Shown here piece after piece: positions 50,864-58,091 of a DNA stretch of 64,000 nt. A program made the translations under genes and the position numbers. The notes under the pieces were generated by a model that did not search any database, was not told the DNA's origin, and saw only the letters and a program-made list of their open reading frames with translations. The first letter of the stretch is position 1, and each line of letters opens with the position of its first letter. The DNA is from Leadbettera azotonutricia ZAS-9 (GTDB lineage Bacteria; Spirochaetota; Spirochaetia; Treponematales; Breznakiellaceae), in contig NC_015577.1 in assembly GCF_000214355.1 (NCBI RefSeq), positions 3,711,389 to 3,775,388 of the forward strand, written 5' to 3'.

Positions 50864-51989
50864 CTTTTTCTTCCCCTGCAGGTTCTTCAAAATGCAGGAC
50901 TTGGACAGGCAGCCTGAATTGCGGATAAACCTCCAGAAAAATATCCGTGATACGGGGATCAAAGTGGCGCCCCTTCTCGCTTCCGATTATCCCGGCCGCC
51001 TCGTCAGGCGAAAATGCCTTTTTATAGGGCCGCTGCGAAACCAGGGCGTCGTAAACATCCACGACGGCCATGATCCTTCCCTGAAGGGGAATGTCCTCCC
51101 CCGCAAGACCCCGGGGATACCCGGACCCGTCCCATTTTTCGTGATGGGAACCGGCCATAATCCGGGCATGGGTCAGAAAGACAGTTTCCTTTGCGCCTTC
51201 CTGTATTTTTTTAATGATCCTTTCGCCGAAGGTGGTGTGTTTCTTCATCTCCTCAAATTCTTCCGGAGTCAGCCTGGAAGTCTTCAGCAGGATCTGATCC
51301 CTGATGGCGATTTTCCCCACATCGTGCAGCTGGGCCGACTGGAAAAACAGCTCCAGGTTCCAGTTTTCAAGCTCATCAATGTAGACCTGCTTTTTCCGCA
51401 TTGCTTCCGTCAGGATGCGCAAAGAATATTCGGTCCGTTCCACGTGTTCCCCTGTAACATCATCCCTCCATTCCACCAGATTGCTTATGGTTTTGAGGAT
51501 GCCGTTCTGCAGGCTTAAGACCGCGCCGGTTTTTTCATCTACCAGATGCTGAAGGTTGTCGTTCAAATACTGGAGTTCCCGCTTTTGGGATTCCACCAGC
51601 ATGTGCGCATCAACCCGTTTGATAAGCAGGGGCGGCGAAAAAGGTTTGGCGATATAATCCACCGCCCCCAGATTAAAGCCTTCGAGCTCGCTTCCCGGAT
51701 CGGACTTGGAGGTTAAAAATATAACCGGTATATCCCTGGTTTTTTCGTTTTTCTTTAAAACGCTGATAGCTTTGTAGCCGCTGACATTCGGCATCAGTAT
51801 ATCCAGCAGGATAAGATCCGCAGGATTCGATTCCAGGAAAAGAAACATCTTTTCCGCGCTGGGAACAGTAAACACATCGTACTTGTTCATCAGGGTGTTG
51901 CGCGCCATTTTCAGGTTGACCTGGCTATCATCAACCAGGAGGATTCTCTTGCGGCCATTTTCCACGGAATACGGGGACTGACAATTCAT
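50850..51989 (-). CDS. Response regulator with HD-GYP output
   Basis: 379 residues. The receiver has LLVDDS, acceptor Asp63 in LLDILMP and Lys115 in IAKPF. A linker helix leads to an HD-GYP domain with HDVGK (222-226) and HHEKWDGSGYP (282-292). It should hydrolyse c-di-GMP when phosphorylated by the Hpt of the kinase that overlaps its 3' end. First gene of the pair. Confidence 0.92.
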   Translation of the reverse strand: MNCQSPYSVENGRKRILLVDDSQVNLKMARNTLMNKYDVFTVPSAEKMFLFLESNPADLILLDILMPNVSGYKAISVLKKNEKTRDIPVIFLTSKSDPGSELEGFNLGAVDYIAKPFSPPLLIKRVDAHMLVESQKRELQYLNDNLQHLVDEKTGAVLSLQNGILKTISNLVEWRDDVTGEHVERTEYSLRILTEAMRKKQVYIDELENWNLELFFQSAQLHDVGKIAIRDQILLKTSRLTPEEFEEMKKHTTFGERIIKKIQEGAKETVFLTHARIMAGSHHEKWDGSGYPRGLAGEDIPLQGRIMAVVDVYDALVSQRPYKKAFSPDEAAGIIGSEKGRHFDPRITDIFLEVYPQFRLPVQVLHFEEPAGEEKDVPA

Positions 51990-52083
51990 ATATACTGCTT
52001 AAAATAGGCATTTTGTCGTCATTGGTATAGAATTATTTTTTATTTTTGGGTATATTTAACTGTAAATCAATGACCGGAGTATC

Positions 52084-53688
52084 ATGGCAAAACAAAAGAA
52101 TATCTCCGCGAAGCCCCCCGCCTCCGCAGAACCGATAGAAAAACAACTCTGGAAAGCCGCAGACAAACTGCGGAAAAACATCGACGCCGCAGAATACAAG
52201 CACATCGTCCTGGGCCTCATCTTCCTCAAGTACATCTCCGACGCCTTCGAGGAACTCCACGAAAAATTGACCTCCGGAAAAGGCGAATACAAAGGCGCCG
52301 ACCCCGAAGACCGGGACGAGTACCTGGCGGAAAATATTTTCTTTGTCCCCGAAAACGCCCGCTGGACCCGTATCCGTTCACGGGCAAAACAGGTTTCCAT
52401 AGGCAAAGATATCGACGCCGCCATGGACGCCATCGAAAAAGACAACCCCTCGTTAAAGGACGTACTCCCCAAAGTCTACGCCCGGGGCAACCTCGACCCC
52501 GTGAACCTCGGCGCCCTGGTAGACCTTGTCAGCAACACCGCCCTGGGAACAGCCGAGGCCCGGAGCGCCGACCTTCTGGGCCACGTGTTTGAATATTTTC
52601 TCGGAGAGTTCGCCCTCGCAGAAGGCAAGAAAGGCGGCCAGTTCTACACCCCCCGAAGCGTAGTAGAACTGTTAGTCTCCATGCTGGAACCCTACAAAGG
52701 CCGGGTCTTTGACCCCTGCTGCGGTTCCGGCGGCATGTTTGTCCAGTCCGAAAAATTTGTAGCCAACCACCGGGGCCGCCTCAAGGACATTTCGATATAC
52801 GGCCAGGAAAGCAACCACACCACCTGGCGCCTTGCCAAAATGAACCTCGCCATCCGGGGAATCGAAAGCTCCCAGGTATCGTGGAACAACGAAGGCTCCT
52901 TTCTCAAAGACGCCCACCGTGACCTCAAGGCCGATTTCGTCATCGCCAATCCCCCTTTTAACGACAGCGACTGGTCCGGGGAACTCCTCCGCACCGACGC
53001 CCGCTGGCAGTACGGAACCCCGCCCGCAGGAAACGCCAACTACGCCTGGATACAACACTTCCTCTACCACCTGGCCCCCAAAGGAACTGCCGGCTTCGTC
53101 CTTGCCAAAGGCTCCCTCACCTCAAAGAGCTCAGGCGAAGGCGACATCCGCAAAGCCCTCATCGAAGCGCAGCTCGTAGACTGCATCGTCAACCTCCCGG
53201 CCAAACTCTTTCTCAACACCCAAATCCCCGCCTGCCTCTGGTTCCTCTCCCGCAGCAAAGCCCGAGGCCCCCGCTCCGCCGAAATCCTCTTTATCGACGC
53301 CCGCAGCCTCGGCCGCCTCATCAACCGCCGCACCCGCGAACTCGCCCCCGAAGACATCGCGCAAATTGCCGAAACCTATCACCACTGGCGCAGCGCGAAC
53401 CCCTCCTACCAAGACATCAAAGGCTTTTGCTCCTCCGCCCTCATAGACCGCGTCAGAGACCTTGATCACGTCCTTACCCCCGGCCGCTACGTCGGCCTCC
53501 CCGACGAAGAAGACGACTTTGACTTTGCCACCCGCTTCACCAGCCTTAAAGCCGAGTTCGAAGCCCAGCTCAAAGAAGAAGCGCGTCTTAACAAGCAGAT
53601 ACTGGAAAACCTCAAGAAAATAAATCCCGAACCCAAAAAAGGAACCGCCAACGCGGCCCCTAAAAATAGAAGTTTAAAGGAAAACTAA
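52084..53688 (+). CDS. hsdM: Type I restriction-modification DNA methyltransferase subunit
   Basis: 534 residues. HsdM_N helical domain first (KQLWKAADKLRKNIDAAEYKH), then the methyltransferase with the SAM motif DPCCGSGGMF (210-219) and catalytic NPPF (289-292). It methylates adenine in the site set by HsdS and makes part of the restriction complex. Codons end in C far more often than in nearby genes, a bias shared only by the next gene, pointing to joint transfer. Confidence 0.95.
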   Translation: MAKQKNISAKPPASAEPIEKQLWKAADKLRKNIDAAEYKHIVLGLIFLKYISDAFEELHEKLTSGKGEYKGADPEDRDEYLAENIFFVPENARWTRIRSRAKQVSIGKDIDAAMDAIEKDNPSLKDVLPKVYARGNLDPVNLGALVDLVSNTALGTAEARSADLLGHVFEYFLGEFALAEGKKGGQFYTPRSVVELLVSMLEPYKGRVFDPCCGSGGMFVQSEKFVANHRGRLKDISIYGQESNHTTWRLAKMNLAIRGIESSQVSWNNEGSFLKDAHRDLKADFVIANPPFNDSDWSGELLRTDARWQYGTPPAGNANYAWIQHFLYHLAPKGTAGFVLAKGSLTSKSSGEGDIRKALIEAQLVDCIVNLPAKLFLNTQIPACLWFLSRSKARGPRSAEILFIDARSLGRLINRRTRELAPEDIAQIAETYHHWRSANPSYQDIKGFCSSALIDRVRDLDHVLTPGRYVGLPDEEDDFDFATRFTSLKAEFEAQLKEEARLNKQILENLKKINPEPKKGTANAAPKNRSLKEN

Positions 53689-53689
53689 A

Positions 53690-54031
53690 ATGCCATTTAT
53701 TTCAGTAACCATCGGACAAAAACTAAACAGCGCAGAAAAAGAAAAACTCAAAGCCGAACTCGGCCGCCTCATCACCATCATCCCCGGCAAAACCGAACCC
53801 GACCTCATCGTCCACATCCAGGACTCAGGCGCCGTCTACATGGGCGGAACAGAAACCCCCTCCGTCTACATCGACCTCCGCGTCTACACCAAAACCAAAG
53901 AAGACGCCAAAAAAACCTTCACCAAAAAACTCTTCGATTTTATCACCGCCGAATACGGCATAAAACCAGACCGCCAATACCTCACCATCAGCGAATACGA
54001 AAACTGGGGCTACGACGGCGAGTTCCACTAA
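53690..54031 (+). CDS. MIF/tautomerase-like protein
   Basis: 113 residues beginning MPFISVTIGQKL; the Pro after the initiator Met is the catalytic base in the tautomerase superfamily. SVYIDLRVYTKTKEDAKKTFTKKLFDFI and PDRQYLTISEYENWGYDG fit the MIF-like fold. The ATG lies one base after the hsdM stop, with AAAGGAAAAC inside hsdM, and the codon bias matches hsdM. A metabolic enzyme inside a restriction operon is unexpected; its role there is unknown. Confidence 0.7.
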   Translation: MPFISVTIGQKLNSAEKEKLKAELGRLITIIPGKTEPDLIVHIQDSGAVYMGGTETPSVYIDLRVYTKTKEDAKKTFTKKLFDFITAEYGIKPDRQYLTISEYENWGYDGEFH

Positions 54032-54056
54032 GGAAGAATCATGAAGAGCATAAAAA

Positions 54057-54166
54057 GGGGGAGCACTGTAAAAACCGTGTATGTAATACAGAACCGGCTA
54101 AACCTTTTACCCTTATTCGCCGCGGCTCCCCCTCGCTCCGAAGGTTTTTGGCCAGAGGCCAAAAAC
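54057..54166. repeat. Structured intergenic element with two inverted repeats
   Basis: GGGGGAGC (54057-54064) pairs with GCTCCCCC (54125-54132). Just after, GTTTTTGGCC-AGA-GGCCAAAAAC (54144-54166) is a 10-bp perfect hairpin. It lies between the tautomerase and hsdS genes where codon usage changes, so it may mark a recombination joint or an inserted REP-like element. Confidence 0.55.
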
Positions 54167-54219
54167 TCTTCTCCGCTACCCCCACTCGGTTTGTCGGGTG
54201 GTGAGACATGGAGGCGGGC

Positions 54220-55320
54220 ATGAGCAGGGACGGGTGGCGGGAGTGCAAGCTGGGGGATGTAGCTAAATTTAAAACTGGAAAATTAAATTCAAATGCCGCA
54301 GCAGCTGATGGGATTTATCCTTTCTTCACTTGTTCACCGGAAACATTAAAAATAGATAACTATGCATTTGATGAAGAAGCCTTATTATTAGCTGGAAATA
54401 ATGCAAATGGGGTTTTTTCATTAAAATATTTCCATGGGAAATTTAACGCTTATCAACGAACCTATATTATTAATCTAAATAATTCTTGTGATTATAAATA
54501 TATATTTTATGCTTTACAAAAAGAAATAAAAAATTTGGAATTTACTTCTCATGGAACAGCAACAAAATTTCTTACATTGTCAATACTCAATACTATACCT
54601 ATTTTACTTCCTTCTATCAGTAAACAAAAAGCTATCGTTTCAATCCTGTCAAGCCTTGATGATAAAATTGATTTACTGAATAGGCAGAATAAGACCTTAA
54701 AGGCAATGGCGGAAACGTTGTTTCGACAATGGTTTGTGGAGGAGGCAGACGAGAGGTGGGAGGAGAAACCGTTAAGTGACATAGCTGAATTTCTTAATGG
54801 ATTAGCATGTCAAAATTATCCTCCCGTTAATGATAACGAAAAATTACCTGTATTAAAAATAAGAGAGTTAAGTAGTGGAATATCCGAACAATGTGATTGG
54901 GCCACAACTGACGTAAGTAAAAATTATATCATTCATAATGGAGATGTTATCTTTTCTTGGTCAGCGTCATTAATGGTCAAAATATGGGATGGCGGAGACT
55001 GTATTCTGAATCAGCATTTATTCAAAGTTAGTTCCAAGGAATACCCCAAGTGGTTCTATTTTGGGTGGTGTAAATATCATTTAGAAGAATTTATAGCTAT
55101 TGCTCAGACCCATGCCACAACTATGGGACATATCAAGAGAGGTGATTTGGATGCGGCCATGGTAGTAGTTCCACTAAAAAAGGAGCTTGAAACTATGACA
55201 AAACAGATGTATCCTTTACTGGAAAAGCAAATTGGTAATTCGAAGCAAATTAATGCTCTCATGCAGATGCGGGATATGGTGTTACCAAAATTAATGAGTG
55301 GAGAAGTGAGTGTGGATTAA
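54220..55320 (+). CDS. hsdS: Type I restriction-modification specificity subunit
   Basis: 366 residues from the ATG at 54220, which has GGAGG 5 bases upstream; an ATG at 54208 lacks one. Two target recognition domains (about 5-150 and 190-330) are each followed by a coiled coil (ILSSLDDKIDLLNRQNKTLKAMAETLFRQW and the C-terminal QINALMQMRDMVLPKLMSGE). It is strongly AT-rich compared with hsdM, in keeping with separate exchange of specificity genes. Sets the DNA site for both methylation and cutting. Confidence 0.92.
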   Translation: MSRDGWRECKLGDVAKFKTGKLNSNAAAADGIYPFFTCSPETLKIDNYAFDEEALLLAGNNANGVFSLKYFHGKFNAYQRTYIINLNNSCDYKYIFYALQKEIKNLEFTSHGTATKFLTLSILNTIPILLPSISKQKAIVSILSSLDDKIDLLNRQNKTLKAMAETLFRQWFVEEADERWEEKPLSDIAEFLNGLACQNYPPVNDNEKLPVLKIRELSSGISEQCDWATTDVSKNYIIHNGDVIFSWSASLMVKIWDGGDCILNQHLFKVSSKEYPKWFYFGWCKYHLEEFIAIAQTHATTMGHIKRGDLDAAMVVVPLKKELETMTKQMYPLLEKQIGNSKQINALMQMRDMVLPKLMSGEVSVD

Positions 55321-55332
55321 GGAGGAAATATT

Positions 55333-56190
55333 ATGCAAAAGCTGAAAACCAATAAGTTTATTATATTTCGATACCAAATACTTCCTATTGATAGAAAATT
55401 CCAAGGATTTCTTTTTGAGAATATTAATAGTATAGATGAACTCATTGCAAAGAAAAATGATATTTTTCAAGAATATCTCAAAACATTTGGAAATCTAACA
55501 AAAGAAAAATCACAAATCATTGTTCAGCATATGAATGAAGAGAAAGATTCTTTATTATTTAAATTTGCAGTTAACCGTTCAATGATCAGAGAAACAAAAA
55601 TTTTTACAGAAGAAGAATTGGAGAATTGGCCATCATTTTTGGTATATTTCTGGAATGACCCTAAAAAACAGTATTTAATTATTCAAGAGCGTAAGAAAGC
55701 TTTTCAGCATATCGACACTATAACTTCCTATATTGAAAATTATTTATCGGATAAATTAAAAGAGTATGGCTTGACGATTCATTTCGAACCATTATTCAAC
55801 ATAGAAGACTTTTGGCATATTATTTCAGAGCATTATAACAACATCAAAGAAATTCAATTTGAATTAATTACTCCAAATATGGCCAATATTTCACATAATT
55901 TAAGTACCGATTTAAAAAATTTAGCATATTCAACTAATACTACAAGATCGCAATTAACGATTGCATCTGATGTTGGCTCATCATTAAAAATTGAAAATGA
56001 CAATAGTCAGATTAATAACTTGGTTAAATATTCTAGTGAAGGGGGAGGTAATATTACGATTAGAGTTAAGGGGCTAAAATCAAAAATTCAAACTTCTAAA
56101 ACAAAAAAAACCATTGAGATAAACGAGATGGAAATTATTGGTAAAGACCCTGGAGAAATAATACAAATACTAAAAAGGAATCTACAATGA
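55333..56190 (+). CDS. Unknown protein in the restriction locus
   Basis: 285 residues, AT-rich. AGGAGG just before the ATG. The N-terminal half is mixed alpha/beta; around residues 175-205 it reads FELITPNMANISHNL and the C-terminal third is beta-rich with SSEGGGNITIRVKG. I believe this is a recognisable but uncharacterised family seen in mobile regions; I cannot name it. It overlaps the membrane protein gene by 4 bp, so the two form a pair. Possible role in defence or immunity regulation is only from context. Confidence 0.55.
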   Translation: MQKLKTNKFIIFRYQILPIDRKFQGFLFENINSIDELIAKKNDIFQEYLKTFGNLTKEKSQIIVQHMNEEKDSLLFKFAVNRSMIRETKIFTEEELENWPSFLVYFWNDPKKQYLIIQERKKAFQHIDTITSYIENYLSDKLKEYGLTIHFEPLFNIEDFWHIISEHYNNIKEIQFELITPNMANISHNLSTDLKNLAYSTNTTRSQLTIASDVGSSLKIENDNSQINNLVKYSSEGGGNITIRVKGLKSKIQTSKTKKTIEINEMEIIGKDPGEIIQILKRNLQ

Positions 56191-56642
56191 AAAATATAGT
56201 GATACATATACTTATTTCAATAGGATTCTCCTTTTTAATTGTTCAATTTCAAAAGATAATGGATTCTCAATACTTAACAGAATACCTAAAAGGAAATTTA
56301 ATTACCATTATCATTGCTCTTTTAGCAATTAACACCGCCACCCTTGGTATTATTTTAAGCAGAATACGAGAAATAATTAATAATTTAAAGCAGGATTATT
56401 TCATCAATACAAAAAAACAAATGCTAAGTTCAATAACAGAGCAAATAATATTAGTCATTATTTCTATCATTTTTTTTATAATAAATGATTCAAATTGGTT
56501 AATAAAAAATTCTGAATATAGGGAACTTATCGATACATTTTGTATTTCCCTATTTATATATGACTTAATTATTTTATATGATACTTCAAAAAGTATTTTT
56601 ATAATTGTCAATTTTAAAAATAATAATAAAGCTGATAATTAA
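56187..56642 (+). CDS. Small membrane protein paired with the 55333 gene
   Basis: 151 residues with four likely membrane segments: about 4-22, 37-57, 88-104 and 117-135, with short polar loops (the second loop is basic, NLKQDYFINTKKQ). Starts in an ATGA overlap with the upstream stop. No known family. A soluble protein coupled to a small membrane protein is a layout seen in several phage-defence systems, but no direct homology is claimed. Confidence 0.55.
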   Translation: MKNIVIHILISIGFSFLIVQFQKIMDSQYLTEYLKGNLITIIIALLAINTATLGIILSRIREIINNLKQDYFINTKKQMLSSITEQIILVIISIIFFIINDSNWLIKNSEYRELIDTFCISLFIYDLIILYDTSKSIFIIVNFKNNNKADN

Positions 56643-56680
56643 AATTATTGTGGGGGTTAAATATCTGTATGTCTTGATAG

Positions 56681-56935
56681 TACCAGGCAACTTTTTTAAA
56701 AACCTTTGTCTGCGCCTGCCGCAGTAATATACAGTATAACCATGGATACGATATGGTTACCGGCAAAATTGCCAATGACGATGTGGGCGAAACAGTGTCC
56801 TTTGTGGTACAGGGAATTATGCGGCCAGAAGATGCCCTTGAAAAATTGAAATTTGAAACGATCAATAATCAGATATGTTTTGCCACCGAAAAGGCCCTGT
56901 CCTTTTTAATGTATATCGGATTTGAGGAGTTATAA
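56681..56935 (+). pseudogene. C-terminal fragment of a DUF3990-like protein
   Basis: The open frame begins after a TAG and reads NHGYDMVTGKIANDDVGETV, then MRPEDALEKLKFETINNQICFATEKALSFLMYIG. The YDxVxGxxADDxV and QxxFxTEKALxFL motifs fit the C-terminal end of DUF3990 proteins, thought to be ADP-ribosyltransferase-like toxins. The N-terminal half is missing. An ATG at 56753 exists but has no ribosome binding site. Confidence 0.45.
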
Positions 56936-56936
56936 C

Positions 56937-57131
56937 ATGGCCCACAGTTTGATAAAAGCGGCAATCATCCCCGAAATTGTAAAATTGATAGCCGAAAAAC
57001 ACGCGGTCTCCGAACAAAAGGCCCTGGACATGTTTTATACTTCCGCAACGGCAGCTTCCCTTTCGGACGATGAAACCGGCCTTTATGGGCAGAGCGCCCT
57101 GTATATTTTCTCACTCTTTAAGGAGGAATAA
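56937..57131 (+). CDS. Small DUF3791-like protein
   Basis: 64 residues from the ATG at 56937 with GAGGAG upstream, two bases after the preceding fragment. IPEIVKLIAEKHAVSEQKALDMFYTS, then ETGLYGQSALYIFSLFKEE, resembles short DUF3791-type proteins usually found beside DUF3990 genes, and possibly their antitoxins. If so it has outlived its toxin. Assignment is tentative. Confidence 0.5.
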   Translation: MAHSLIKAAIIPEIVKLIAEKHAVSEQKALDMFYTSATAASLSDDETGLYGQSALYIFSLFKEE

Positions 57132-57253
57132 AAAAGGCCTGCTTATCTTCAAGAAAATAGTCGTTATCTATTTATCCAAAATTCTTCACTAAAATCGTCA
57201 TTTTTTCTTCGCTTTTTTCTCCAAATTCAGTATATTGATACCAGGGAATAAAT

Positions 57254-57303
57254 GGATCTTCTGGGATCCATTTCTTAATAAGAAGGATCTCCTGAGATCC
57301 ATT
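57254..57303. promoter_or_regulatory. Two palindromic operator-like repeats before an XRE gene
   Basis: GGATCTTCTGGGATCCATT (57254-57272) and GGATCTCCTGAGATCCATT (57285-57303) differ at two of 19 positions and are each palindromic at their ends (GGATC...GATCC). They lie 31 bp apart start to start, directly upstream of the XRE gene ATG at 57322, and probably bind its product. Confidence 0.6.
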
Positions 57304-57321
57304 CTAAATTCGGAGGGAAAT

Positions 57322-57624
57322 ATGAGTGCTCAGGATTTTTGGAACCGTGTAAGGTTCATGGTAACGAAAAACAAGACAACTCAGGTGGAAATCGCAAAGG
57401 CTTGTAATATATCCTATAATACCCTTCACGGATGGATATTAAAAAATATATACCCGCCGGTTATCGACGCTTACAATATCGCTAAAACGCTGGGTGTTAC
57501 TGTTGATTATCTTATGGCGGGCAAGAGTACAGAGGAACAAAAAATAGAAGTCCAAATTAAAGGGGTCAAAGATTTGCTACAGCATGCTGAAACAAAGCTT
57601 GATAAAATGATGCCTACTACTTGA
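57322..57624 (+). CDS. XRE-family regulator in the restriction locus
   Basis: 100 residues from the ATG at 57322 (GGAGGG upstream); an upstream in-frame start would run through the operator repeats. FWNRVRFMVTKNKTTQVEIA, then KACNISYNTLHGWILKNIYPPVIDAYNIAKTLGVTVDYLMAG, is a Cro/CI helix-turn-helix with the usual VDYLLxG end. The tail may dimerise. Probably autoregulated and perhaps a controller of hsdR, like C proteins of type II systems. Confidence 0.8.
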   Translation: MSAQDFWNRVRFMVTKNKTTQVEIAKACNISYNTLHGWILKNIYPPVIDAYNIAKTLGVTVDYLMAGKSTEEQKIEVQIKGVKDLLQHAETKLDKMMPTT

Positions 57625-57693
57625 TAATACTACAAAAATAGACTACATTAAGAATATGAAGTTACCCGGCAGAAAGGGGTGAAAGGAAAAGCT

Positions 57694-58023
57694 ATGAAGG
57701 ATACTATAGAATCGATGGTAAGGGCTGGGAAGAAAGCACCCCCTGAAATTATCAAAGAAGCCAGACGAGTGGCAAGAGAAGCCCGGAAACACCCGGAATC
57801 ATACGATCCCGAATGCCCTCCCAGCTCTCCGCAAGCCTTGGCGGAGTTCGCAGCTCAGGCCCGGGAACTTCGAAAGCGAAAAGCTTCCCCCGTGGTTTCT
57901 ATTCGCGTAAAGCCGGAGGCCCTGGAAAAATACAGGGCCTTGGGGAAAGGTTATACCGGTACCATGGGGGATGTATTGAACTACGTGGCCGATAACCCGG
58001 AGATCCTTGCAAAGGTTTTATGA
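57694..58023 (+). CDS. BrnA-like antitoxin
   Basis: 109 residues from the ATG at 57694; a GTG at 57679 is also possible. The first half is charged; the end VVSIRVKPEALEKYRALGKGYTGTMGDVLNYV has the ribbon-helix-helix pattern of BrnA (VxIRxxxxxLxxxKxxGKGYxTxINxxL). No BrnT toxin gene precedes it; the neighbour is the XRE gene, so it is an orphan or a repressor of hsdR. Confidence 0.65.
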   Translation: MKDTIESMVRAGKKAPPEIIKEARRVAREARKHPESYDPECPPSSPQALAEFAAQARELRKRKASPVVSIRVKPEALEKYRALGKGYTGTMGDVLNYVADNPEILAKVL

Positions 58024-58091
58024 CAGGCGTGGGTTCATTTGCTTCATAATACCTGATGCCTACTGGTTACATTTACTCCCATCCCCCATCC

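Noticed and set aside
54041-54223. 60-residue frame between the tautomerase and hsdS genes
   Set aside because: It has an ATG with AGGAAG upstream, but it runs through two strong hairpins and overlaps hsdS; the product is low in structure and unlike any protein I know.
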